The notes beneath the pieces are model-generated. The model was not told where the DNA came from, did no database searches, and worked only from the letters and a program-made list of their open reading frames with translations. A stretch of 64,000 bases of DNA from positions 88,968-152,967 of the forward strand of contig CAVZAB010000016.1 in the NCBI GenBank assembly GCA_963773155.1, written 5' to 3'. This document shows positions 1 through 8,515 of the stretch, one piece after another (position 1 is the first letter of the stretch; each line of letters starts with the position of its first letter). This DNA is from CAVZAB01 sp963773155. Lineage in GTDB: Bacteria > Pseudomonadota > Alphaproteobacteria > Rhizobiales > Beijerinckiaceae. The translations under genes and the position numbers were made by a program.

Positions 1-459
1 GATCGACCCGGAGACCGGCTCGGGATTGCCGAGCCGCTGGATCGCCTCCCAGGCAATGGCGCCGACCACGACCAGAAGAACCATCGCATTAAACAGCGCG
101 GCGAGGATCGTACTGTTGCGCAGGCCGTAGGTAAACCGGGCACTCGGCGCGCGGGTTCCTAGTAGGCTCGCGGCAAAGGCGACACCGAGCGCCAGGACAT
201 CCGACAGATTGTGGCCGGCATCGGCAAGAAGGGCGACGGAATTGCCAAGAATGCCGTAGAGAACCTCGACCGCCACGAAGGTCAGGTTGAGGGCAATGCC
301 AATAACGAAGGCCGCCCCGAATGTCTGGCCGCCATGATCGTGATGGCCGTGCTTGTGACGATCGTCCTTGTGACCCACGGGCGCGGGCGCAGCCGCGTTT
401 GCGGCCCGGCTACGATCGGTCTTGGCATCAAGGTCCGGGCCGTGATCTATGTCGGACAT
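1..459 (-). CDS. Cation diffusion facilitator (CDF) efflux transporter, N-terminal part
   Basis: The gene is cut by the left window edge, leaving 153 codons. It would export divalent metal ions (Zn/Co/Cd type) across the inner membrane in exchange for protons. The N-terminus is cytoplasmic and His/Asp-rich (HKHGHHDHGG). A first membrane helix (AFVIGIALNLTFVAVEVLYG) follows. Next comes the CDF signature ALLADAGHNLSDV, which carries the Asp and His metal ligands of TM2, and then a further helix. The ATG at 459 is preceded by GAGG at a good distance. The C-terminal cytoplasmic domain lies outside the window. The family call is secure; the metal is unknown. Confidence 0.9.
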   Translation of the reverse strand, partial: MSDIDHGPDLDAKTDRSRAANAAAPAPVGHKDDRHKHGHHDHGGQTFGAAFVIGIALNLTFVAVEVLYGILGNSVALLADAGHNLSDVLALGVAFAASLLGTRAPSARFTYGLRNSTILAALFNAMVLLVVVGAIAWEAIQRLGNPEPVSGSI

Positions 460-603
460 ATCGACACCTCGGCTGAGTTTGGACGTGACTGCGGACAAAG
501 GCACAATGCACCGCCTGGCTAGGCCCATACAAGGCCGCGCCGGCAAAGACAATCGCCGGCGCCGTCCTCCGCTCGGCAACAGCCCCGCAGTCTTTGGCCC
601 AAC

Positions 604-2340
604 ATGATGGTTAAGCAGGCAGAGACCATCACCGAATTGTTCCGGCGGCGGGTCACGACAGCTGCGGCGGCCGCAGCCTACCAGTATTTTGATGCATCGA
701 CCGGCGCTTTTGCTACGGCAAACTGGGGCGACATAGCCACCCGGGTTGCGCTTTGGCGCGCGGCGCTTGCCGGCGAGGGGCTTTGCCGCGGCGACCGGGT
801 CGCCATCCGACTGCCGAACAGTATCGACTGGGTCTGTTTCGATCAAGCAGCGCTGTCGCTCGGCCTGGTCGTGGTGCCGCTGTTTCTCACCGACGCTGCT
901 GCGGCAATCGCCCATGCGCTCGCCGATTCCGGCGCCCGTCTGGCGCTTTTCGATACGGCCGATCAATGGCGCGAGGTTGCCGCCAGAGCCGGGCTCGGCG
1001 CCCTGCAGCGGATCGTCTGCCGGTCGGGCGAAGTGCCGGACGGCGCCAACCGCCTCGAGGCTTGGCTGCAAGCAGCCGCCGGTCGACAAGTTGCCGGCTA
1101 TGAAATCGGACCGGAATTGCTTGCCAGCATCGTCTACACGTCGGGCACGACCGGACCGCCGAAGGGCGTCATGCTGTCGCATCGCAATCTCGTCTCGGTC
1201 GTCTTTGCGGTTCTGGACCGCCAACCTGCGAGAGCCGGTGATGTGTTCTTGTCCTATCTTCCGCTTGCCCACATATTCGAACGGGTCGTCGGCTATTATG
1301 TGCCGATGGCGGCCGGTGCCTGCGTTGCCTTTGCCCGCTCGGTCGACAATCTGAAGGCGGATATGCGGCTGGTGCGTCCGAGCGTCATGCTGTTTGTGCC
1401 ATCGGTGCTCGACAGGATCCGCCAGGCGATGCGTGCCGAATTGGCGGCGGGCCGCTACGCCGAGTGGCAGCTGCGCGCCCTTGATGCCGTCGCCGAGGGC
1501 AGGCGGCTCTCGCCGGGGCAGTTTGCATTCAAGGCCTTTTTGGCTGGGATGGTGCGCCGTCGCTTCGGCGGCCGCTTGCGGCTTGCGGTTTCGGGCGGCG
1601 CGCCGCTTGCTACCGATCTCGCCCAATTTTGTCTGGCGCTTGGTTTGCCGTTAACCGAGGGCTACGGCCTTACCGAGGCAGCCTCGGCGGTCGCCGCAGC
1701 GACTCGTGCGGGCTACCGGCCGGGTTGCGTCGGCCCGCCGCTGGGCGGCACCGAAATTCGGATCGGCCTGCACAACGAGATCCTGGTTCGCTCGCCGGGC
1801 GTCATGAAGGCCTATTGGAACCGGCCGAAGGACAGCGCCGAGACGCTCGTCGACGGTTGGCTGCACACCGGCGATACCGGTGCGATCGAGGCCGGCGACC
1901 TGGTCGTCACCGGCCGGCTGAAGGAAATCCTCGTCCTATCCACCGGCAACAAAATTGCCCCGAGTGTGATTGAACGCTCGTTGGGCCTAGACCCGCTGGT
2001 GCGCCAGGCGATGGTCGTCGGCAACGGTCGGCCGTTTCTGGCGGCGCTCGTCGTTGTTGACGGTCCGGGCTGGACAAAACTGGCTGAAGGCCTTGGCCTC
2101 GATCCCGGCGCGGATGCTTCGTTCGACCTTGCGCGAGCCGCCGTTCTCGAGCAGCTTTCGCACAAGCTGCAAGCCTTCCCGACCTATGCCCAGATTCGCG
2201 CGGTCCACCTCTGCCGCGACCCCTGGACGATCGACCATGGGCTATTGACGCCGACGCACAAGCTGAAGCGGCGCAACATCGAGACGAGATTTGCCGGCGT
2301 TCTGGCCGAACTTTACGAAACCAGGACGCACCGGCCTTAA
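604..2340 (+). CDS. AMP-dependent synthetase, long-chain fatty acyl-CoA synthetase type
   Basis: A 578-residue adenylate-forming enzyme that would activate a carboxylic acid, probably a fatty acid, to the acyl-AMP and then the CoA thioester. The phosphate-binding motif YTSGTTGPPKG is at residues 178-188. The second core motif EGYGLTEAA is near 352-360. HTGDTG, with the ribose-binding Asp, is near 421-426, followed by the GRLKEI hinge and a C-terminal lid. SGGAPL precedes the second motif as in long-chain acyl-CoA synthetases of the FAA1/FadD15 type. The start is the ATG at 604; another ATG follows directly. It is transcribed away from the CDF gene and stands just before a phosphoesterase gene. 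Substrate cannot be read from the sequence. Confidence 0.9.
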   Translation: MMVKQAETITELFRRRVTTAAAAAAYQYFDASTGAFATANWGDIATRVALWRAALAGEGLCRGDRVAIRLPNSIDWVCFDQAALSLGLVVVPLFLTDAAAAIAHALADSGARLALFDTADQWREVAARAGLGALQRIVCRSGEVPDGANRLEAWLQAAAGRQVAGYEIGPELLASIVYTSGTTGPPKGVMLSHRNLVSVVFAVLDRQPARAGDVFLSYLPLAHIFERVVGYYVPMAAGACVAFARSVDNLKADMRLVRPSVMLFVPSVLDRIRQAMRAELAAGRYAEWQLRALDAVAEGRRLSPGQFAFKAFLAGMVRRRFGGRLRLAVSGGAPLATDLAQFCLALGLPLTEGYGLTEAASAVAAATRAGYRPGCVGPPLGGTEIRIGLHNEILVRSPGVMKAYWNRPKDSAETLVDGWLHTGDTGAIEAGDLVVTGRLKEILVLSTGNKIAPSVIERSLGLDPLVRQAMVVGNGRPFLAALVVVDGPGWTKLAEGLGLDPGADASFDLARAAVLEQLSHKLQAFPTYAQIRAVHLCRDPWTIDHGLLTPTHKLKRRNIETRFAGVLAELYETRTHRP

Positions 2341-2388
2341 GCCATTGCCGGCGTTCACCGCGGCGACTAAGGCTGGTGCCAGGTAATC

Positions 2389-3351
2389 TTGCCGGAGACG
2401 GGCGTGGACATTGTTTCGGTTCTTGAGCGACGGCTGGGGCGCCTGCATGCGCGACAAAGGCTCGGAATCGAGCGCGATCACGAGGCCCAAATCTTTGGCC
2501 AGGGGCTGAATTACTTACATCTCGAAAACCTGACCTCGATGCCTGGCGTAATACGCGCCGTGCTGACGCTGGCCGGCTTGTACGGGCGCGGCCAACGCAA
2601 CGCCGCGGCGGTGGTGGTGCGGAACCATTCGGTGACCTCGCCCCTCATCCCCCGCCCCTTTGATGGTTTCCGCCTGCTCCACCTCAGCGATCTTCACGTC
2701 GACATGAGCGGACCTGCCATGGACCGGCTGATCGGGCTTCTCGACAATGTCGCCTATGACGTTTGCGTCCTCACCGGCGACTATCGCGGCCTGACCTTCG
2801 GCGACTATCAGCCCTCGATCGAGGGCATGGCGCGCATCTGCGCGCGGCTGAGGCCGCCAACCTATGCCGTCCTCGGCAATCACGACACAATCCTCATGGT
2901 GCCGGCTTTCGAGGCCATGGGCATGCGGCTGCTGCTCAACGAGCATGAGATCCTTGAACGCGGTGGCGCCAGGATTCATCTGGCCGGCATCGATGATGCG
3001 CATTTCTACCGGGTCGACAACATTGAGAAGGCGGCGGACGGCATTCCGCCCGACGAATTCTCGATCCTTTTGTCGCACACGCCGGAAATCTACCGTCAAG
3101 CGGCGCATGCCGGCTTCAACCTCCTTCTGTGCGGCCATACCCATGGCGGCCAGATCTGCTTGCCCGGCGGAATACCGATCACGCTCGATTCCAGCCTGCC
3201 GCGCCGCTACGGCGTCGGCAGCTGGGCCTATCGCGGCATGACCGGCTATACTTCGGTCGGCGCCGGCACTTCGATTTCGCCGGTCCGTTTCAACTGCGCA
3301 CCGGAAATCACGCTGCATGTTCTGCAATCTGCTGCCCCCTCAAATCAATAG
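2389..3351 (+). CDS. Calcineurin-like metallophosphoesterase
   Basis: About 320 residues. The metal-binding motifs are in the expected order: LHLSDLHVD, LTGDYRG, LGNHD and LLCGHTHGGQ. Together these are the two-metal site of the calcineurin-like family (YkuE-like branch). The chosen start is a TTG at 2389, because the region before the first motif (around HLEN and GLYGRGQRNA) looks like the conserved N-terminal part of bacterial homologues; the true start may differ by some codons. It lies 48 bp after the acyl-CoA synthetase gene, so the two may be co-transcribed. It overlaps the next, convergent gene by 7 bp. The physiological substrate is unknown. Confidence 0.82.
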   Translation: MPETGVDIVSVLERRLGRLHARQRLGIERDHEAQIFGQGLNYLHLENLTSMPGVIRAVLTLAGLYGRGQRNAAAVVVRNHSVTSPLIPRPFDGFRLLHLSDLHVDMSGPAMDRLIGLLDNVAYDVCVLTGDYRGLTFGDYQPSIEGMARICARLRPPTYAVLGNHDTILMVPAFEAMGMRLLLNEHEILERGGARIHLAGIDDAHFYRVDNIEKAADGIPPDEFSILLSHTPEIYRQAAHAGFNLLLCGHTHGGQICLPGGIPITLDSSLPRRYGVGSWAYRGMTGYTSVGAGTSISPVRFNCAPEITLHVLQSAAPSNQ

Positions 3352-3833
3352 GGACGATCGCGGATCTTCAGCTTGAACAAAAACCGCGACAGGACCAACT
3401 CGCCGACAAAGAACCCGACAACGACGACGAGCATGTCGAGCGCGCTTATGTCGAGGGCGTTCCTGATGGCAAGCAGGGGAAACAGCGATTCCGGCAGCTG
3501 ATCGAGTCCGATGGCCTGGCTACTCGGCGCGAGATCCATGCGCCGCTTGAGGCACGAGGAAAACAGATCGCCGCCCATGGCGAGCAAACCGACGGTGAGA
3601 CCGATCGCAACCGGCAGGCTCATGAGAATCGCGCCCGCCCCGGTGACGGCGACAGACAAGGCGATGCCGCGCCAGGTCTTGGAGGGGCCAAATAATCGCC
3701 GGCCATCAACAAAGTTTGCCCCGAAATCGACTGGGGTCGCGAGGTAATCGCCAAGAATTTTCTTGGCGACTACCGGGGTTCCGTTCGCCAGGCTGAGGAG
3801 GACGAGCAATTGGGCGATCGTTTCTGGATGCAT
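3345..3833 (-). CDS. CDP-archaeol synthase-like (CarS family) integral membrane protein
   Basis: A 162-residue polytopic membrane protein. The motif RRLFGPSKTWRG (about residues 45-56) is the signature of the CarS/CdsA-like CTP:phospholipid cytidylyltransferases. It is followed by hydrophobic segments and by GGDLFSSCLKRR, which corresponds to the family's Asp-containing GD-SxxKR site. The protein is about the normal length of bacterial CarS homologues. In archaea the family makes CDP-archaeol; in bacteria its role is not settled. A lipid-nucleotide reaction at the membrane is therefore an inference. It is convergent with the phosphoesterase gene. Confidence 0.75.
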   Translation of the reverse strand: MHPETIAQLLVLLSLANGTPVVAKKILGDYLATPVDFGANFVDGRRLFGPSKTWRGIALSVAVTGAGAILMSLPVAIGLTVGLLAMGGDLFSSCLKRRMDLAPSSQAIGLDQLPESLFPLLAIRNALDISALDMLVVVVGFFVGELVLSRFLFKLKIRDRPY

Positions 3834-3911
3834 AAGGCCCCTTTGCCGGGCAGGCTCTTGCGGCGATCCCCTGCCCGCCCGCCAATTTTGCCGGCTTCGG
3901 CCAAGGAGACC

Positions 3912-4382
3912 TCAGCGGCACCGGCCACGGACCGCGGTCGCCTCGTCGGTCGAAAAATACACGAAGCGGCGCCAACCGTTTGCCGGATCGAGCCTTTCGA
4001 TCGACATCGCGCCGATGCTGCCGCTGCTGTCGATGAAGGTGCCGGTCAGGCGGCCAGCGGCACCGCTGGTGCGGGTGAAGATCATCGGCTGCAGACTACC
4101 CGCTTCCAGTTGGAAATTGCCGCCCAAGACTTCCTGATCGTAGACCAATTGCTCGATCTTGCCGGTTTGCGGATCGGTCAGCGCCAACAGCGCACCATCG
4201 TCGAAGGCGACGGTGATGTGAAAGACAACGGCCGGCGTATCGTCGGAACGGCAAGCCAGAGCGAGACTTTGGCCGGCGAGCGCCGGCGAACGCGCGATGC
4301 CGACGAGGCTGAGGACGCAACCGAGGCAGCGTGCCAAAACGCCGAGATTCCGAGTTTGGTACACGCATTGAACTCCCAGCAT
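3912..4382 (-). CDS. Hypothetical secreted protein, third gene of the sugar dehydrogenase operon
   Basis: About 156 residues. A hydrophobic N-terminus ends in SPALAGQS and looks like a Sec signal peptide, so the product should be periplasmic. The mature part is beta-rich in appearance (FHITVAFDDGALLALTDP, GAAGRLTGTFIDSSG) with no motif I can assign. The ATG at 4382 shares one base with the stop of the cytochrome c gene (TGATG), which argues for translational coupling; a GTG just upstream at 4385 is a poorer choice. It is probably an accessory protein for the dehydrogenase/cytochrome pair, but that rests on position only. Confidence 0.6.
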   Translation of the reverse strand: MLGVQCVYQTRNLGVLARCLGCVLSLVGIARSPALAGQSLALACRSDDTPAVVFHITVAFDDGALLALTDPQTGKIEQLVYDQEVLGGNFQLEAGSLQPMIFTRTSGAAGRLTGTFIDSSGSIGAMSIERLDPANGWRRFVYFSTDEATAVRGRCR

Positions 4383-4738
4383 CACTCGCCCGGCACTTTG
4401 CCGATCGTGATTTCGATCGCCGCGTAATAGGCGGCGAGATCCTCAATATCGGTCTGGCTGAGTGGCTCAACGACCAGGGTCATCTGCTCATTACGCCGCT
4501 CGCCAGACTTGAACGCCTCGATCTGCTTGATCAGATATTGCTCGTTCTGGCCAGCGAGATTCGGCGCCTCGACGATTTTGGCGAGGCCGTCGAGGCCGTG
4601 ACAGACCTCGCATTTCTGCGCCTTTTCCCGCCCCGCCTTGACATTGCCGGCCTCGCCGGATCCCGGCGCGGCAATGAAGGCAGCCGCGACAATCGCCGCC
4701 AACCGGCTAAGAAAGAGTGTGTTTCGCAGCAATTTCAT
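4382..4738 (-). CDS. Periplasmic class I cytochrome c
   Basis: A 118-residue secreted c-type cytochrome. The signal peptide covers about the first 30 residues. The haem attachment motif CEVCH is at residues 43-47, and the likely axial Met is in NEQMTLVV (Met86). The ATG at 4738 was chosen because AGAGGA lies 4-5 bases upstream; an ATG-less extension to 4756 has no such site. It sits between a PQQ-type sugar dehydrogenase gene and a secreted protein gene. The simplest reading is that it takes electrons from the dehydrogenase in the periplasm. That pairing is inferred from the operon; the cytochrome assignment is direct. Confidence 0.88.
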   Translation of the reverse strand: MKLLRNTLFLSRLAAIVAAAFIAAPGSGEAGNVKAGREKAQKCEVCHGLDGLAKIVEAPNLAGQNEQYLIKQIEAFKSGERRNEQMTLVVEPLSQTDIEDLAAYYAAIEITIGKVPGE

Positions 4739-4760
4739 TCGTCCTCTCGTGACCAAACGG

Positions 4761-4788
4761 GACGGCCCCGGTCGATGCCGGGGCCGTC
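4761..4788 (-). other. Intercistronic GC-rich stem-loop
   Basis: A perfect 11-bp inverted repeat (GACGGCCCCGG / CCGGGGCCGTC) with a 6-base loop lies between the stop of the sugar dehydrogenase gene (4811) and the cytochrome c start (4738). No T-run follows on the minus strand. It is better read as a transcript-stabilising or attenuating hairpin than as a full terminator. Confidence 0.6.
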
Positions 4789-4810
4789 ATTTCATGCTTC
4801 AAGCCGCTCT

Positions 4811-6061
4811 TTACTTGCCGTCGTACCAGATCCGGTAGACCGCGCCGACGAGGTCGTCGGAGACCAGAAGCGACCCGTCCCAATATTGCGCGACGTCGAC
4901 CGGCCGGCCGAGATAATGGCCGTTCTCATTCCAACCTTCGGCAAAAGGAATCGAGGGGCCGGCCACATGGCCGTCTTCCTTGAGGAAGGTCACCATGACC
5001 CGAGCGCCGACCGGCACCGTGCGGTTCCACGACCCGTGTTGGGTCGAGAAAATCGCGCCGCGATATTTCGCCGGAAACATGTCGCCGGTATAGAAGGTCA
5101 AGCCAAGATCCGCCGCATGGGCGACTTGTTCAACCTCAGGGAATATAACGTCAGCCGGCGGGGTTTCGTTTTTAAAGTCATCGGTGCGGGTATGCCCGCC
5201 ACCATACCAGGGAAAGCCGAATTCCTGGCCAATCTTGGTGACCCGGTTCATTTCGCCCGGCGGAATGTCATCGCCCATGCCGTCGACCTGATTGTCATTG
5301 GACCACAATGACTTATCACTAGGATTAAAATCCATACCAACGGGATTGCGCATACCGGTCGCGTAGACCTCCCGGTTCTTGCCGTCCTGGTCCATCCGGA
5401 TAACGCCGCCAATGCCCATTTTCTTGTACAAATCCAGCTTTTCCTTGGGCGGCACATTGTAGGGCTGACCGAGCTGGATATAGAGCTTGTTGTCGGGACC
5501 AACCCGGCACTCGCGCGCCGTGTGGTTGAAGCTCTCTTCCGAGGGCGGGATCAATTGACCTTCGGGAACAACGACGCCGACCGCAACGTCTTGGCCTTCA
5601 TAGAAGAACTCGGCGGCTGGAAACTTCAACACCCGGTTTTGTTCGATGACGAACAAAAACCCGTCCTTGGAGAAGCAGGGACCATTCGGCAATTTCTTCG
5701 GAATCGAAGGGGCGAATTCCTTCACTTCTTCGGCAACGCCGCTGCGCGAACGATCGGTCACCGCATAGATTTTGGACTTGCGGGTGCCGACAAAGGTGAC
5801 GACGCCTTGCGGTCCGATCGCCATGTGGCGGGCGTCGGGCACCAGCGCGTAGAGATCGATATGGAAACCCGGCGGCAGTTTGATCTTGGCAAGATTCTCG
5901 CGCACCTTGTCGGCCTTGGCTCCCGTCTGCGGGATAACCGGCCAGTCGACAGGCGCCGTTTGATGCATGCCGGATAGCGTTTCCAGCGCATCTGCCCGCA
6001 CCAGAGCCGGAGCCACCAGCATCGAGGTCAGCGCCAAAGCGCCAACGAAATGAGATTTCAT
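4811..6061 (-). CDS. PQQ-dependent sugar (sorbosone/glucose) dehydrogenase family protein
   Basis: A 416-residue secreted six-bladed beta-propeller enzyme. The signal peptide ends around VRADALET. Family features include GVVTFVGTR, then GMRNPVGMDFNP, LWSNDN, GEEFG-like GQEFGFPWYGGG and FSTQHGSWNR, as in soluble glucose/L-sorbosone dehydrogenases. The enzyme should oxidise an aldose or related compound in the periplasm and pass electrons to a cytochrome. A GGGAG ribosome site lies 7 bases before the ATG. It is the first gene of a three-gene operon with cytochrome c and a secreted protein, and faces away from a pqqA gene 270 bp upstream. The substrate is unknown. Confidence 0.85.
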   Translation of the reverse strand: MKSHFVGALALTSMLVAPALVRADALETLSGMHQTAPVDWPVIPQTGAKADKVRENLAKIKLPPGFHIDLYALVPDARHMAIGPQGVVTFVGTRKSKIYAVTDRSRSGVAEEVKEFAPSIPKKLPNGPCFSKDGFLFVIEQNRVLKFPAAEFFYEGQDVAVGVVVPEGQLIPPSEESFNHTARECRVGPDNKLYIQLGQPYNVPPKEKLDLYKKMGIGGVIRMDQDGKNREVYATGMRNPVGMDFNPSDKSLWSNDNQVDGMGDDIPPGEMNRVTKIGQEFGFPWYGGGHTRTDDFKNETPPADVIFPEVEQVAHAADLGLTFYTGDMFPAKYRGAIFSTQHGSWNRTVPVGARVMVTFLKEDGHVAGPSIPFAEGWNENGHYLGRPVDVAQYWDGSLLVSDDLVGAVYRIWYDGK

Positions 6062-6334
6062 GATTCTCTCCCTATGGTTTTGCGTTTATTCCGCGCCGTT
6101 GGCCTTGAGCGGTCGGCGCCGGATGCTCTTCTTGATGGAGCGCTGATCCCCCCTATCATGCCAGTCGGCAGAGTAAAAAGGAAAAATATTGATCCATTTT
6201 AGGTCAGGTGCCGTGAGCGGCCCCGCCTCAAGGAAGCACTTGAATTTCTCTCCCGCTCCGGTTAGCCTGAGCTATGCGGGCTTTGGCCGGCAATGATCAG
6301 CGGGCGAAAGCCGGCGAGTTTTGGAGGGAAGAGT

Positions 6335-6412
6335 ATGACCTGGACCACCCCGGAAATTTGTGAAGTGTGCGTTGGCATGGAAGTGACGAGCTACGCGTCG
6401 GCCGAGATCTAA
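6335..6412 (+). CDS. pqqA: Coenzyme PQQ precursor peptide PqqA
   Basis: A 25-residue peptide (MTWTTPEICEVCVGMEVTSY, then ASAEI). It carries the diagnostic E-V-T-S-Y core: Glu16 and Tyr20 are the residues that PqqE cross-links and that become the PQQ backbone. The sequence is close in type to Methylobacterium PqqA. A strong GGAGGG site (6323-6328) lies 6 bases before the ATG. A rho-independent terminator follows 28 bases after the stop, so this is a one-gene transcript. The usual pqqBCDE genes are absent from the window. It lies divergent from the PQQ-type sugar dehydrogenase gene. It was recognised by eye because it is shorter than normal ORF cut-offs. Confidence 0.9.
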   Translation: MTWTTPEICEVCVGMEVTSYASAEI

Positions 6413-6439
6413 TTCCTCGAAACCCACACGTGACACATA

Positions 6440-6471
6440 ATCGGCTCGCTCCACGCGGGCCGATTTTTTTT
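6440..6471 (+). terminator. Rho-independent terminator of pqqA
   Basis: A 10-bp stem with one T-G wobble (ATCGGCTCGC / GCGGGCCGAT) and a 5-base loop is followed by eight T residues. It begins 28 bases after the pqqA stop codon. It may also separate pqqA from the convergent transporter gene. Confidence 0.85.
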
Positions 6472-6479
6472 GACCGATT

Positions 6480-8033
6480 CTAATAACCGGCGACCGGCCG
6501 TTTTGGCCGCCTGGAGACAAAGGGTACCACAGCTAGCCCGGCCAGGCCGGCACAGGCGAGAAATGCCCAGGCCTCGTTGATTGAGGCGGCGAGCGCGGCC
6601 TGTTCGATCATCGGCCGCACAGTAGCCTCGGTCGCGGCGTCGAGCGTGCTGGCCAGTGCCTTGGTGTCGAGCCCCTCGGGTAGACCGATCAGCGCGGCGG
6701 CTTTGGGATCGCCATCGACTAGCCCACTTACGATCCGATCGGCATGTCCCTTGACCCGGCCATAAATGATGGTGTCGATCAGGGCTAGTCCGATAGCGCC
6801 GCCGAGATTGCGCATCAGATTGAACAGACCGCTCGCATCGGCCACCTCGGCGCTCGAAAAATGCCCGAGAGCCAGGCGGGTCGGCGGCAACAAACAGAAC
6901 ATGATCGCGGCGCCGCGCAGCAGCTGCGGCACCAGCATCGCCTCAGCATCGCTTTCGCGTGTCGCACCGGTACTGAGCCCCAGGCCGAGCGCGAACAGCG
7001 CGAAGCCAAACGCCGTAAGCACGCGGGAATCGAAGCGGCGCTCCATGGCCACCGCGATCGGCGCGCTGACCAATTGGGCGGCGCCCGTTGCCAGCATGAT
7101 GGTGCCGATCTCAAGGGAGTCATGTTCACGCACGAAGGCGAGAAACACCGGCATCAGATAGACTTGGCCGAACAGCCCGATTCCCAATGTGAAGCTTAGG
7201 AAGGAGCCGAGCGCAAAGTCGCGGTCGGCCAGAGCCCTAAGTGCAATGATCGGCCGGGAAGCCCCGATCATGCGTCGCACGAATAAGCTTCCGCACAGCA
7301 ACGAGACACAGAAAAGGCCGAAACTGCCGCCCGCAAACCAGCCCTGCCGTGGCGCCTGCTTGAGGCCAATTTCAAGCAAAGCCAGTGCAGCCGCCAGCAA
7401 AACGAGGCCGGGCACGTCGAGTTGTTTCAGTCTCGCCCAATCCGGCGCCTCCCGGCCGAGGCAGGCGACAACCAGCACAAAGGACAAAAATCCCGGCCCG
7501 ATATTGATGAGAAAGAGCCAATGCCAACTATAGGTCTGGGTAATGTAGCCGCCGACAAAAGGGCCGACGGTCGGCGCGAGTACGGCAAGAACGCCGGCAA
7601 TCGTGGTCGCCAGACCTTGCTGCTTGAAAGCAAACAGGCGAAAGACCGCGGTGAAGACGGCAGGAATCAGGAAGCCGCCAGCAAATCCCTGCAGGCTGCG
7701 CCAAGCGATCAGGGTAGTAAAACCATCGGCAAAGGCACAGCCGATCGAGGCCAGGGTGAAAACGGCAATCGCTGCGCCAAACAGACCGCGCATGGTGAGA
7801 ATGGCGCTCATCAGTCCGGTCAGAGGAATCGCAATGACCTCGGCGATCAAGTAGGCGGTCTGGATCCAGCTCATTTGATCGGCGGGGATGGCCAACGCCG
7901 CCTGGATATTGGGCAGCGAAGTGACCACCACCTGGATGTCGAGTATGGCCATGAACATGCCAAGGCACATCGCCGAAAAGCCGATCCAGGTCGCCAGTGC
8001 GACCGGTCCCTCCGGCGCAGACTCGGCCGTCAT
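6480..8033 (-). CDS. MFS drug/metabolite exporter, DHA2 (EmrB/QacA, 14-TM) type
   Basis: A 517-residue multi-spanning transporter of the 14-helix DHA2 family. Visible family features are the TM1 motif MFMAILDIQVVVTSLPNI, the motif-A-like loop after TM2, and the antiporter motif C region VLAPTVGPFVGGYITQ in TM5. It should export a compound using the proton gradient. The ATG at 8033 overlaps the stop of the methyltransferase gene by 4 bases (ATGA); a longer open frame upstream is a shadow of that gene. Placed last behind a type III polyketide synthase and an ICMT-type methyltransferase, it is a likely exporter of their product. Confidence 0.88.
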   Translation of the reverse strand: MTAESAPEGPVALATWIGFSAMCLGMFMAILDIQVVVTSLPNIQAALAIPADQMSWIQTAYLIAEVIAIPLTGLMSAILTMRGLFGAAIAVFTLASIGCAFADGFTTLIAWRSLQGFAGGFLIPAVFTAVFRLFAFKQQGLATTIAGVLAVLAPTVGPFVGGYITQTYSWHWLFLINIGPGFLSFVLVVACLGREAPDWARLKQLDVPGLVLLAAALALLEIGLKQAPRQGWFAGGSFGLFCVSLLCGSLFVRRMIGASRPIIALRALADRDFALGSFLSFTLGIGLFGQVYLMPVFLAFVREHDSLEIGTIMLATGAAQLVSAPIAVAMERRFDSRVLTAFGFALFALGLGLSTGATRESDAEAMLVPQLLRGAAIMFCLLPPTRLALGHFSSAEVADASGLFNLMRNLGGAIGLALIDTIIYGRVKGHADRIVSGLVDGDPKAAALIGLPEGLDTKALASTLDAATEATVRPMIEQAALAASINEAWAFLACAGLAGLAVVPFVSRRPKRPVAGY

Positions 8034-8515
8034 CGGGCCAGCGCCCGGTTCTCCATCCGGATCCGGATTCCCGTTAGGATCGCATTGGCGAGGAGGAATG
8101 CGCCGGCATAGAGGATGAGACCGAAAGCCAGCGGAACGACCAATAATTCGAGGGCGACCAGCCAATAATTGGGATGATCGAGAAAGCGATAGGGGCCTGT
8201 CTTCACCAGCGGCGCCCCCTTCACCACGAGAATGCGCGTCGTCCAGCGCTCGCCGAGCGTCGCCAGGATCCAGAGGCGAAAGCCCTGCAAAATCCCGTAG
8301 AGCCAGACGAAACCCGGCGCCAGAATCGACGCCGGCGCGATCAGCCACAGCCCGGCAAGCCAGGCGGCGTGCAAGCCGACGATATAGGGATAGTGCGAGG
8401 CGCCATATTCGACAGCGCCGCGGCGCTGCAGCCTCGCCGTATTGCGGCGCGCCAGAGCCAGTTCGCCAAGCCGCTGCAGGCTGACCAGGCCGAGAAAAAT
8501 GGCAGCCCCACTCAT
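8030..8515 (-). CDS. Isoprenylcysteine carboxyl methyltransferase (ICMT)-family membrane methyltransferase
   Basis: A 161-residue membrane protein with about four to five hydrophobic segments. The C-terminal ICMT/PEMT-type SAM site reads LVKTGPYRFLDHPNYWLV, with the R-x3-HPxY pattern of the family. Homologues paired with type III polyketide synthases (for example SrsB beside SrsA in Streptomyces) methylate lipidic phenols or pyrones. O-methylation of the product of the upstream synthase is the natural inference here. It overlaps both neighbours by 4 bases (ATGA), which indicates a tightly coupled three-gene operon. Confidence 0.85.
   Translation of the reverse strand: MSGAAIFLGLVSLQRLGELALARRNTARLQRRGAVEYGASHYPYIVGLHAAWLAGLWLIAPASILAPGFVWLYGILQGFRLWILATLGERWTTRILVVKGAPLVKTGPYRFLDHPNYWLVALELLVVPLAFGLILYAGAFLLANAILTGIRIRMENRALAR

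Noticed and set aside
211..522. 103-codon open frame on the plus strand
   Set aside because: It lies antisense to the CDF efflux gene, whose protein has clear family motifs; the frame is a GC-driven shadow.
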